From DASPWW01 sp963756745 (GTDB lineage: Bacteria; Actinomycetota; Thermoleophilia; Solirubrobacterales; 70-9), in contig CAVWOU010000012.1 of assembly GCA_963756745.1 (NCBI GenBank), forward strand, positions 62,001 through 126,000: a stretch of DNA of 64,000 nt, written 5' to 3'. The notes under the pieces are model-generated. The model was not told the origin of the DNA. It saw only the letters and a list, made by a program, of their open reading frames with translations, and made no database searches. The stretch's first letter is position 1; each line of letters begins with the position of its first letter. Both the position numbers and the translations under genes were made by a program. Positions 55,609 to 64,000 of the stretch are shown piece by piece.

Positions 55609-56280
55609 CTAGCTCCGCTCGCTGCCACGTGACCCGGGGGCCACTGTGACGTCGAGCTCACCCCCGCGCCGCAACGGGCTGGCGATGATCTCCAGCGGGG
55701 CGGCAATCAGGGCGATCGGCAGCGCCGCGAGCGCGGAGACGATGGCGTCGATCGCGAACGTCACGCGCCCGCGGGCGGTGCGAGGCGTGAGCCGCCCCCG
55801 CAGGACGTCGCGCGCGAAGTTCGTGTGGAAGGTGAATCCGTTGAGCAGCGTCTGCCACATCCACACCTGATTGCGGCCGAACGGCGGTTGGCGCATCCCC
55901 ACCGACTCGAGGCCGTGGCGCTCGAGCAGTAGCGTCAGCGATCGCGGGGTCACGTGGAGGCGCTGGGTGGGGAGCTCGAGCGCCGCCCACCGATCGCCGC
56001 CGATCCCGGCCTGGAGGCTGGCTCGGTTCGGGAACCTCATCTCGATCGTCCCCCCGCCCTCCAGGCTCGCGCGAGCGCTCTCGAAGATCGCTACCGGGTC
56101 CGCCGCGCCGCGCGTCACCCCGAGCCCGCACTCCTCGCAGCGGTCGACGACGTAGCGCTCGCGCACCCGTCGGTCCGCCGAGCCGACGACGATCCAGCCG
56201 TAGAGCGGCTGTCCGCACGCGGGGCAGCGACGTTCCGCCCGCGCGCTCGAAGGCTCGCGCAGCGTGGCCTCGGCGCTCAC
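55609..56280 (-). CDS. zinc-ribbon protein with partial methyltransferase-like C-terminal half
   Basis: 223 residues. Two CxxC pairs (RRCPACGQPLYGW and DRCEECGLGV) make a treble-clef zinc ribbon at about 18-57. The following part (GTIEMRFPNRASLQAGIGGD, RWAALELPTQRLHVTPRSL, LLLERHGLESVGM) matches only the second half of Methyltransf_23-type enzymes ('PN..S....f...W..l..P.H...ft..sl..ll...Gf'). The SAM-binding Rossmann half is absent. A C-terminal hydrophobic helix (VSALAALPIALIAAPLEIIA) may attach it to the membrane. The start overlaps the stop of the next gene by 4 bp. Confidence 0.6.
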   Translation of the reverse strand: MSAEATLREPSSARAERRCPACGQPLYGWIVVGSADRRVRERYVVDRCEECGLGVTRGAADPVAIFESARASLEGGGTIEMRFPNRASLQAGIGGDRWAALELPTQRLHVTPRSLTLLLERHGLESVGMRQPPFGRNQVWMWQTLLNGFTFHTNFARDVLRGRLTPRTARGRVTFAIDAIVSALAALPIALIAAPLEIIASPLRRGGELDVTVAPGSRGSERS

Positions 56281-57422
56281 CCTTCTCGCGCCTGCACGGG
56301 CTCCGGGAGGGGGTCGACCTCGTGGTCGACGCCGTACTCGGCCAGGGTAGTGAGGAAATCGCCGGCGTCGAACGCCTGGGACGGAGCGAGCGCGCCGCTG
56401 CGCTCGAAGCCCGGAGCCGCCGCCAGCAGCGCGCCGTGCGCGGTCGTGAACGCGGTCAGCCCGTAGACGTCGGATCCCGTGACGACCCCACGGCGTCGCG
56501 TCCCTCCCTTGCGGACCTCACACACGATCATGAACCGGGTCGCCCGCCGCGCCTCCTCCTCGGGACCCTCGGGCAGCCGGTCGATCACGAGCTCGCCGGC
56601 GCGGCGCAGCGGAGTGCGCATCGCGAGCTGGATCGCCGGCATCACGACCGGCGCCGCGCGGGCCAGGTGGGAGCTCGGAAGTACGCTCTCGGCGCTGAAC
56701 ATCGCCGACACGTTGCGCGTCGCGATGTGCCGCGGGACCGTGATCGGCTCTCCGCTCGGGTACCGGATCACCCGCTGGCGACCGACCGGGGGCGGGAAGT
56801 CGAACGTACCGCGATCGATGCCCCCCGACGCCGGACGCCACGCGCCGTCGCGGTATTCGATGTCGCCGCTGCCCATGACCCTGAGCGCGGAGCGCATCGT
56901 GCCTCGGCTCATCCCAAACTCGCGGACGGAGTACGCGACGACGACCTCGTCGGGCATCTCGATCCCGGCGGAGGTCAGCGCCGCGATCATGTCGCCAGGC
57001 GCGTAGTCGAAGCCCATCGCCGGGACCACGATCGATCCGGAGCTCTCGGCGCGCCTCCCGTACGCGTCGAATGCGAGCTCGATGAAGGGCTGCTCGCCGG
57101 TCGTGTCGAGATAGTGGGTGCCGGCGTCAGTCGCCGCGGCGAGAACGGGCTCGCCGTGGGCGGTGAACGGCCCCGCGCAGGCGATCACCGAGGCGCACGG
57201 TTCGAGCAGCTCGCGCAGTCCCGCGCCGTCCTCGAGCGCGACCGCGGCGGTCGGGACGTCCCCTCCGAGGCGCGCGGCGAGCGCGTCGAGCTTGCCCGCG
57301 TTTCGCCCCGCGAGCACGAGATCGGCGCCGCGCCGCTTGAGCTCGTCGGCGACAAGGCGGCCCGTGTAGCCGGTCGCGCCGTAGACGGCGACCGGGCCGC
57401 TCTGCTCGGGACGCTCGGCCAT
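56277..57422 (-). CDS. saccharopine dehydrogenase-like / trans-acting enoyl reductase family protein
   Basis: 381 residues. An N-terminal Rossmann fold with NAD(P)-binding VAVYGATGYTGRLVADELKR (about 12-31), LVLAGRNAGKLDALAARLGG and CASVIACAGPFTAHGEPVL. Relatives include mycobacterial trans-acting enoyl reductases for phthiocerol lipids and yeast saccharopine reductase. The C-terminal half (GSGDIEYRDGAWRPASGG, GSDVYGLTAFTTAHGALLAA) is typical of the former. Substrate unknown. It is coupled to the zinc-ribbon gene and divergent from the CBS gene. Confidence 0.8.
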   Translation of the reverse strand: MAERPEQSGPVAVYGATGYTGRLVADELKRRGADLVLAGRNAGKLDALAARLGGDVPTAAVALEDGAGLRELLEPCASVIACAGPFTAHGEPVLAAATDAGTHYLDTTGEQPFIELAFDAYGRRAESSGSIVVPAMGFDYAPGDMIAALTSAGIEMPDEVVVAYSVREFGMSRGTMRSALRVMGSGDIEYRDGAWRPASGGIDRGTFDFPPPVGRQRVIRYPSGEPITVPRHIATRNVSAMFSAESVLPSSHLARAAPVVMPAIQLAMRTPLRRAGELVIDRLPEGPEEEARRATRFMIVCEVRKGGTRRRGVVTGSDVYGLTAFTTAHGALLAAAPGFERSGALAPSQAFDAGDFLTTLAEYGVDHEVDPLPEPVQAREG

Positions 57423-57473
57423 CGGGAGATGTTAGACCGGCGCTCAGGCCCGACGCGTTACCGTACCGCCGGA

Positions 57474-57920
57474 ATGCAGGTACGGGAGATCATGACCGCG
57501 GCGGTCGTGACCGCGGACGCGGACGACGAGGTTCGGGAGGTGGCGCGCCTGATGCGCGACCACAACGTCGGCTCGGTCGTGATCTGCGATCCCGACGGCG
57601 CGCCGGCTGCGATGATCACAGATCGGGACCTAGCGACCCGGATCGTCGCTTCCGAGCGGGCCGGCGCCGAGCCGATCGGCGATCACGTATCGACGCCCCT
57701 CGTCACCGCCGAGCCCGTGATGGGCCTCGAGGAGGCCGCCGCCCTGATGGTCCAGCACCGCGTCCGCCGGCTCCCGGTGGTGCAAGGGGACGAGCTGCTC
57801 GGAATCGTCACGCTCGACGACATCGCGGTTCGGACCGGCGACCTCGACGTCGCGCAGCGGATGACCCACCAGGTGATCGAGGGCGCGCTGCCCGAGTTCT
57901 TCTTCCACGAGCGCGGGTAG
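57474..57920 (+). CDS. CBS-domain protein
   Basis: 148 residues from ATG 57474 comprising a tandem CBS pair: VREIMTAAVVTADADDEVRE, ARLMRDHNVGSVVICDPDGA and AMITDRDLATRIV, then DHVSTPLVTAEPVMGLEEAA, LMVQHRVRRLPVVQGDEL and GIVTLDDIAV. A Bateman module of this kind senses adenine nucleotides. Standalone members are linked to stress or dormancy in actinobacteria. No effector domain is attached. Confidence 0.88.
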   Translation: MQVREIMTAAVVTADADDEVREVARLMRDHNVGSVVICDPDGAPAAMITDRDLATRIVASERAGAEPIGDHVSTPLVTAEPVMGLEEAAALMVQHRVRRLPVVQGDELLGIVTLDDIAVRTGDLDVAQRMTHQVIEGALPEFFFHERG

Positions 57921-57935
57921 CTCGGGGAGCGGCAG

Positions 57936-58160
57936 ATGTCCGACCTCACGCCCGCACAGCAGCGACTCCGCTCCCGCATCGAGCGCGTGATCGGGGCGGT
58001 CGCGCCCGCCCTCGACCTGCTCCTGGCGGCGGGAGACCGGGTGTCGCGCATCGTCTCGCCCGGCGATCACGAGTACCAGCCGGTGCGGCCGGGCGCCGAG
58101 CCCGCACTGCTCGAGCCGCCCCGGGCCAAACCGGGCGCCCGGGACGGCCAGGCCGAGTGA
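57936..58160 (+). CDS. small hypothetical protein
   Basis: 74 residues. An N-terminal helix MSDLTPAQQRLRSRIERVIG, then AVAPALDLLLAAGDRVSRIV and a proline-rich tail. No recognised domain. It lies 15 bp after the CBS gene and overlaps the next membrane-protein start by 4 bp, which supports a genuine, co-transcribed gene. Confidence 0.5.
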   Translation: MSDLTPAQQRLRSRIERVIGAVAPALDLLLAAGDRVSRIVSPGDHEYQPVRPGAEPALLEPPRAKPGARDGQAE

Positions 58161-59002
58161 CCCCCGAGGAAATCCTGGCGCGCGAGCGGGAACGGGCGCT
58201 CCCGGTCGCGATCGCGGCGTTCGCCTCGGTCGCCGCGTTCATCCTCGCGATCGTCGTGAACCAGGGCGGCTCGCTCGGCTCGGCCGACACCGACGCGCAG
58301 TTCCTCGCCGACTTCGACGACAACAGCGGGTCGCTGCTGCTCACCGCGATCTTTCAGGCGCTCGGGATGGTTCTGTTGATCGCGCCGCTCTTCTACCTCT
58401 TCCAGGCGGCGGCCGCGCGGTCGGACGCGATGCGCCCGGCGCTCGTGGGGATCACCGTCGCCGGACCGCTGTTCCTCGCGATCGGATCGGTGCTTCAGTG
58501 GTACGCGTTCGATCAGGCCGCCGCCGACTTCGCGACGCCGGGCGGCGGGCTCGGAGTCCCCGTCGGCGAGTACGCCGAGGACCTGATCCGCGACCAGGCG
58601 GCATTCGACGCCGCCCAGGGGTTCACGTTCGCCGGCACGCTCGGACTGGTGGTCGCGATCGTCTACACGGCGGTTCACGCGATGCGAACGGGCCTGCTCA
58701 CCCGGTTCTGGGGCACCCTCGGGATGGCGCTCGGAGTGTCGCTGCTGTTCCTCGGCCCGATCGGGGTGATGGCCTTCATCATCGCGATCGGCCTGCTGAT
58801 CGCCGGCCGGTGGCCCGGCGGCCGGCCACCCGCGTGGGAGACGGGCACCGCGATGCCATGGCCGAAGCCCGGCGAGGAGCCCGGACCCGAGGAGCCGGAT
58901 CCGGCGGTCGCGAGCGCGAACCACGCCAACCTCTCCCCCGAGCAGCCCGAGCCGGCACCGAGCTCGCAGCCCCCGCCCCGCAAGCGCAAGCGCCGCCGCT
59001 AG
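58157..59002 (+). CDS. multi-pass membrane protein with proline-rich basic tail
   Basis: 281 residues, GTG start. Six hydrophobic segments (IAAFASVAAFILAIVV; LLTAIFQALGMVLLIAPLFYL; ALVGITVAGPLFLAIGSVL; GFTFAGTLGLVVAIVYTAV; FWGTLGMALGVSLLFLGPIG; VMAFIIAIGLLIAG). The arrangement resembles DUF4386-like proteins. The C-terminal 75 residues are proline/glutamate-rich and end KRKRRR, probably cytoplasmic. Function unknown. Convergent with acs, 4 bp between stops. Confidence 0.65.
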   Translation: MTPEEILARERERALPVAIAAFASVAAFILAIVVNQGGSLGSADTDAQFLADFDDNSGSLLLTAIFQALGMVLLIAPLFYLFQAAAARSDAMRPALVGITVAGPLFLAIGSVLQWYAFDQAAADFATPGGGLGVPVGEYAEDLIRDQAAFDAAQGFTFAGTLGLVVAIVYTAVHAMRTGLLTRFWGTLGMALGVSLLFLGPIGVMAFIIAIGLLIAGRWPGGRPPAWETGTAMPWPKPGEEPGPEEPDPAVASANHANLSPEQPEPAPSSQPPPRKRKRRR

Positions 59003-59006
59003 CGGA

Positions 59007-60998
<1,992 letters not shown>

Positions 60999-61087
60999 CG
61001 CTCTCCTCTCGCGGGCGGGTTGCCACCCGCAATCTACCCCGGCCGAGCAGCAAGTACCCGGTCCCCGTGCCGGTTACGATCTCCCCA

Positions 61088-62260
61088 GTGCAGGGGAGAT
61101 CGAGTGCGGGATGGGCGGCGATCCTCACGGGTCTGGCTGGGCTGCTCGCCGTTCCCGCGTTCGTGGGCGCCGCGGATCCCGCCGCCCTCACCGACCGGCC
61201 ACTCGCCGGGCGAAGCTCGGTCGGGGACGTCCGCGAGTACTGGACGCGGGAGCGCATGCGCGAGGCGGCGCCCCTTGACCTCGAGCGTCAGAACGGGGTG
61301 CGAAGCGGCGCCGGCAAGCCGCAGGCCACGAGCTCGGACGCGGTCGAGCAGCCGGACACGACCTCGTACCCGAATCGGGTCGTCGGAAAGATCTTCGCCA
61401 CCTGGCCGGGCGTCGGGGACATCACGTGCTCGGGCTCGGTCATCAACACGGAGACCGACTCGTTCGTGCTCACGGCGAGCCACTGCCTGTTCGAGGGCGG
61501 GGTCTTCTTCACAAACGTCACGTTCGTCCCGGGATACCGGCAGGGCGCGCGACCGTTCGGCGAGTTCCCGGGGGTTCAGCTCGCGGTGCCGCGCCTCGTC
61601 GCACTCGGGTCCCAGCTCGCCAACGACCACGGCTCGGTCATCGTGGCGCCGTCCGCGACCGGCCAGAGCGTCGAGGACGCGGTCGGGTCGTTCGGGATCT
61701 CGCTGTTCGGGTCACCCCGCCAGAGCTGGCGCGCGTACGGCTATCCCGCGGAGACGCCGTTCGACGGCGAGCGGCTGTTCACATGCGACTCACCCACCAC
61801 GATCTTGGACGCCTCGATCGACCCGGCCGGGATCGGGATCGATTGCGAGATGACCGGCGGCGCTAGCGGCGGGCCGTTGGTGATCGCGGGGACGACACTC
61901 GTCGCCTCGAACGCCTCGTACACGATCCCCGACGAGTTCCCGGAAGTCCTCTTCGGGCCCCAGTTCACCCAGAGCGCAGCGGCGCTGTTCGACCCCGCGC
62001 ACCCCGTGAGGTGCGGTCGCAAGCTCGCTTTCATCGTCGGCACCGAGGAGTCCGATCGGCTCGTCGGGACGAGCCGGCCGGACGTCATCCTCGGCGACCT
62101 CGGCAACGACACGATCATCGGCAAGGGCGGCAAGGACAAGCTGTGTGGCGAGCAGGGACGCGACAAGCTCAAAGGCGGCGGCGGGAAGGACCTCTGCGAC
62201 GGAGGCCCTTCCCGGGACAAGGCAGGCAGGTGCGAGAAGGAGAAGAGGGTCGCCGGGTAG
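61088..62260 (+). CDS. secreted trypsin-like serine protease with Ca-binding repeats
   Basis: 390 residues from GTG 61088. Signal peptide (WAAILTGLAGLLAVPAFVGA). Trypsin-like fold with triad candidates His in VLTASHCLFEG, Asp in LANDHGSVIVAP and Ser in TGGASGGPLVIAG; Cys residues around CSGSV/SHC could form a disulfide. A C-terminal RTX-like glycine/aspartate repeat block follows (GDLGNDTIIGKGGKDKLCGE, GRDKLKGGGGKD), with two Cys. Probably a calcium-dependent extracellular protease of the V8/glutamyl endopeptidase type. The family is inferred from motifs only. Confidence 0.82.
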   Translation: MQGRSSAGWAAILTGLAGLLAVPAFVGAADPAALTDRPLAGRSSVGDVREYWTRERMREAAPLDLERQNGVRSGAGKPQATSSDAVEQPDTTSYPNRVVGKIFATWPGVGDITCSGSVINTETDSFVLTASHCLFEGGVFFTNVTFVPGYRQGARPFGEFPGVQLAVPRLVALGSQLANDHGSVIVAPSATGQSVEDAVGSFGISLFGSPRQSWRAYGYPAETPFDGERLFTCDSPTTILDASIDPAGIGIDCEMTGGASGGPLVIAGTTLVASNASYTIPDEFPEVLFGPQFTQSAAALFDPAHPVRCGRKLAFIVGTEESDRLVGTSRPDVILGDLGNDTIIGKGGKDKLCGEQGRDKLKGGGGKDLCDGGPSRDKAGRCEKEKRVAG

Positions 62261-62300
62261 TGTTCGGAGCCACTTCACCGAGTCCGCGAGGAGGTAAGCG

Positions 62301-62864
62301 ATGACGCATCACGAGCATCTGCCACTCGAGGGGAAGCGGGGAGCGGTGATGATCGGCCCGATGTTCGAGGACGTCGAGGCGACCTATCCCTACTACCGCC
62401 TGCTCGAGGCGGGGGCGACGGTCGAGCTGATCGGGATCGAGGGGGATGCCACGGTCAAGGGTAAGAAGGGCCAGGAGCTTCGAACCGATAACGCGGCCGC
62501 CGACCTGATCGCCGACGACCTCGACCTGCTGGTGATCGCGGGCGGGTATGGCCCGGACAAGCTCCGAACCGATGCCGGGGTCCAGAAGCTCGTTCGCGAG
62601 CTCGACGAGGCCGGAAAGCCGATTGCGTTCATCTGCCACGCTGGCTGGGTTCCGATCTCGGCCGGCATCGTCGACGGCCGGCGTGTGACTTCCGTTCCGG
62701 CGATCGCGGACGATCTCCGGAACGCCGGGGCCGAGTGGGCGGACGCGGAGGTGGTCGTCGACGGGAACTTCGTGACCTCGCGGCGGCCCGACGACCTCCC
62801 GGCGTTCATGCGCGCGTTGATCGAGGTCGCGGTGGGCGCAGCGGAGCCGGTCGCGGCCTCGTAG
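62301..62864 (+). CDS. DJ-1/PfpI family protein
   Basis: 187 residues. Class I glutamine-amidotransferase-like fold: KRGAVMIGPMFEDVEATYPY with the conserved Glu, LLVIAGGYGPDKLR, and the nucleophile-elbow Cys in IAFICHAGWVPISAG (about residue 114), followed by HA as in PfpI. Members act as glyoxalase III/deglycase, chaperones or peptidases. A ribosome-binding site GAGGAGG lies before ATG 62301. Followed after 17 bp by the DUF5519 gene. Confidence 0.88.
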   Translation: MTHHEHLPLEGKRGAVMIGPMFEDVEATYPYYRLLEAGATVELIGIEGDATVKGKKGQELRTDNAAADLIADDLDLLVIAGGYGPDKLRTDAGVQKLVRELDEAGKPIAFICHAGWVPISAGIVDGRRVTSVPAIADDLRNAGAEWADAEVVVDGNFVTSRRPDDLPAFMRALIEVAVGAAEPVAAS

Positions 62865-62881
62865 CGGGGCGAGAGGTATCG

Positions 62882-63232
62882 ATGACCAGAGAACAGACAC
62901 CAAGCGAGCGGATCACCGAGGAGGTCACCTCGTGGCCGGGAGTCGAGGCCGGTCCCGGCAGGCGCGGCGAGTTCGCGTTCACGATCGGGGGCCGCGAGAT
63001 CGGTCACCTGCACGGTGACCATGCCGCGCATTTCGGGTTCCCGAAGAGGGTGTGGGCCGAGCTGAAGGAGCAGGGACGGATCCAGGACCACCCGGTCTTC
63101 CCGGGCAAGGAGGGCCCGGGTGCGCGCCCGATCGAAAACGACGCCGACGTCCGCGATGTGATCGAGATGATGCGGCTGAATTACGACCGCGCCGTGGCCC
63201 GCCACGGCCTGCCGGTCGGGTCGGCTCAGTAG
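62882..63232 (+). CDS. DUF5519 (luciferase-domain-like) family protein
   Basis: 116 residues. WPGVEAGPGRRGEFAFTIGG, REIGHLHGDHAAHFGFPKRV, then HPVFPGKEGPGARPIENDAD. The 'gR.iGHlHgd..adi.fpk' and 'hp.fp..g' patterns identify the DUF5519/luciferase-like small family of unknown function. Its His-rich HLHGDHAAH could bind metal. Its stop overlaps the convergent cupredoxin gene by 7 bp. Confidence 0.75.
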   Translation: MTREQTPSERITEEVTSWPGVEAGPGRRGEFAFTIGGREIGHLHGDHAAHFGFPKRVWAELKEQGRIQDHPVFPGKEGPGARPIENDADVRDVIEMMRLNYDRAVARHGLPVGSAQ

Positions 63233-63999
63233 ACCCGTCGCGCGACGAGCGCGGTCGCCGCGCCGAGCGTCAGCAGACCGGCGCCGATGAGCGCAAGCCA
63301 GACCAGGTCGCTGCCGGTTGCCGGGAGGGTCGAGGTCGAGCCCGAGCCCGCGGTCGACGTTGTCCCGGTCGTTCCTATTGAGCCGGTGCTCAAGCCCGCG
63401 GTGCCGCTGCCGGTCGCGCCGGAGCCGCCGGAGCCGCCGGTTCCCGATCCGCCGCCCGAGCCACCGCCGGATCCGCCGCCCGATCCGCCTCCCGAGCTCG
63501 CGCCGACGGTGATCTTCCCCGTCATCCCGGCGTGCAGAGAGCAGAAGTAGGGGTAATTCCCCTTGCGGTTGAAGGTGTGAGAGCTCGTCTCGCCCTCGTC
63601 GATCACCGGCGTCTCGAAGCTCGAGTCCTCGCCAAGGGCGTTGTGGCGCTCGCGGTCGTCGTTCCGCCACTGGACGGTGTCGCCCGGGTCGATCGTGATG
63701 TTGCGCGGCTTGAACTTGATGTCGCGCATCGCGACTGTTCGCGTCGCGGATGCCCGCGCGCTCGCGTTCTTGGTGCGGGTCTGAGTCGGGCCGGCCCGCG
63801 CCGGGGCCGAGACCTCCGCCTTCTCGTCGGGTGCGGGCGGCGCTTCCGGAGCGGACGGCGCTTCCGGAGCGGGCGGCGCTTCCGGAGCCGGCTGCTCCTC
63901 CGAGGCGGGCGGTTGCTGATCCGGCGCGGGCGGGGCACTCGGCGCCGGCGCCTCCGGGCCGGTGGGAGGAGGCTGCGGGTTCTCCGTCGCGAACAGCAC
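63226..63999 (-). CDS. LPXTG-anchored cupredoxin (5' end outside the window)
   Basis: 257 residues are visible and the frame is open at the right edge, so the signal peptide is missing. A Pro/Ala/Glu repeat region (APEAPPAPEAPSAPEAPPAP) leads to a cupredoxin domain: VQWRNDDRERHNALGEDSSF (His ligand) and YPYFCSLHAGMTGKITVG (Cys, His, Met). A Gly/Ser-rich linker and a sorting signal follow: LPATG, hydrophobic helix DLVWLALIGAGLLTLGAATA, basic tail ARRVY. It should be attached covalently to the wall by a sortase. Related in its copper site to the secreted cupredoxin at 6989-7642. Confidence 0.85.
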   Translation of the reverse strand: MLFATENPQPPPTGPEAPAPSAPPAPDQQPPASEEQPAPEAPPAPEAPSAPEAPPAPDEKAEVSAPARAGPTQTRTKNASARASATRTVAMRDIKFKPRNITIDPGDTVQWRNDDRERHNALGEDSSFETPVIDEGETSSHTFNRKGNYPYFCSLHAGMTGKITVGASSGGGSGGGSGGGSGGGSGTGGSGGSGATGSGTAGLSTGSIGTTGTTSTAGSGSTSTLPATGSDLVWLALIGAGLLTLGAATALVARRVY

Positions 64000-64000
64000 C

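Overview
The window is a high-GC (about 70%), gene-dense bacterial chromosome segment. Many genes start with GTG or TTG, and 4-bp stop/start overlaps are common. The gene content points to an actinobacterium: acyl-CoA carboxylase alpha chain with fused biotin carboxylase and biotin carrier, methylmalonyl-CoA epimerase, GT4/GT20 trehalose genes, an L,D-transpeptidase, an LPXTG-anchored cupredoxin, and system I cytochrome c maturation genes beside heme genes. A deep lineage such as Thermoleophilia (Solirubrobacterales-like) fits best, but this is inference; no rRNA is present to confirm it.

Layout. 1-3.7 kb: a partial DUF4872 gene, then a minus-strand run (methyltransferase, small DUF3107-like protein, mce, DUF1385, M20 peptidase). 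3.8-8.5 kb: a TauE/SafE remnant, rarA, an aldehyde dehydrogenase, a secreted cupredoxin and an M74-like murein endopeptidase. 8.5-17.2 kb: ccmA-ccmB-ccmC-ccmD-like, hemA, a divergent marR/SRPBCC pair with a clear operator palindrome, hemC, a cobA-hemD fusion, a SAM hydrolase and birA. 17.2-30 kb: a DEAH helicase, a TlpA-like lipoprotein, NfeD plus SPFH protein, galT, tRNA-Arg(CCT), decayed SnoaL copies, pyrE, an L,D-transpeptidase, an ABC-2 exporter and a CPBP protease. 30-45 kb: RDD, HAD, MscS, a class A PBP, thiL, an FlgM-like anti-sigma gene with a sigma-28-like promoter, an M28-like protein without metal ligands, a two-component pair, HtrA, an IMPase-family protein, TreT and OtsA. 45-54.6 kb: rpsF-ssb-rpsR-rplI, dnaB with an intein in its P-loop, a DnaC-like ATPase, purA, accA3-type carboxylase and DUF2804. 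54.6-64 kb: a prepilin-like protein, a zinc-ribbon/half-methyltransferase, an enoyl-reductase-like protein, CBS and membrane proteins, acs, a secreted trypsin-like protease, PfpI, DUF5519 and the LPXTG cupredoxin.

Functional links. Heme synthesis (hemA, hemC, cobA-hemD) adjoins heme export/cytochrome c maturation (ccmABC). BirA should biotinylate the carboxylase at 52-54 kb; mce and acs belong to the same acyl-CoA metabolism. PBP1A, the L,D-transpeptidase and the M74 peptidase act on the cell wall. The replication and translation block at 45-50 kb is the conserved rpsF-ssb-rpsR-rplI-dnaB order.

No CRISPR array, insertion sequence, prophage or obvious defence island was seen. The less routine signals are the dnaB intein with an adjacent DnaC-like loader, the FlgM-like gene with its sigma-28-like promoter, two families of short dispersed repeats placed just before genes, the marR operator, and at least seven apparent single-base frameshifts. 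The frameshifts may largely be assembly indels; they affect rarA, hemC, the TlpA-like gene, a SnoaL gene, RDD/CPBP, thiL and rpsF.
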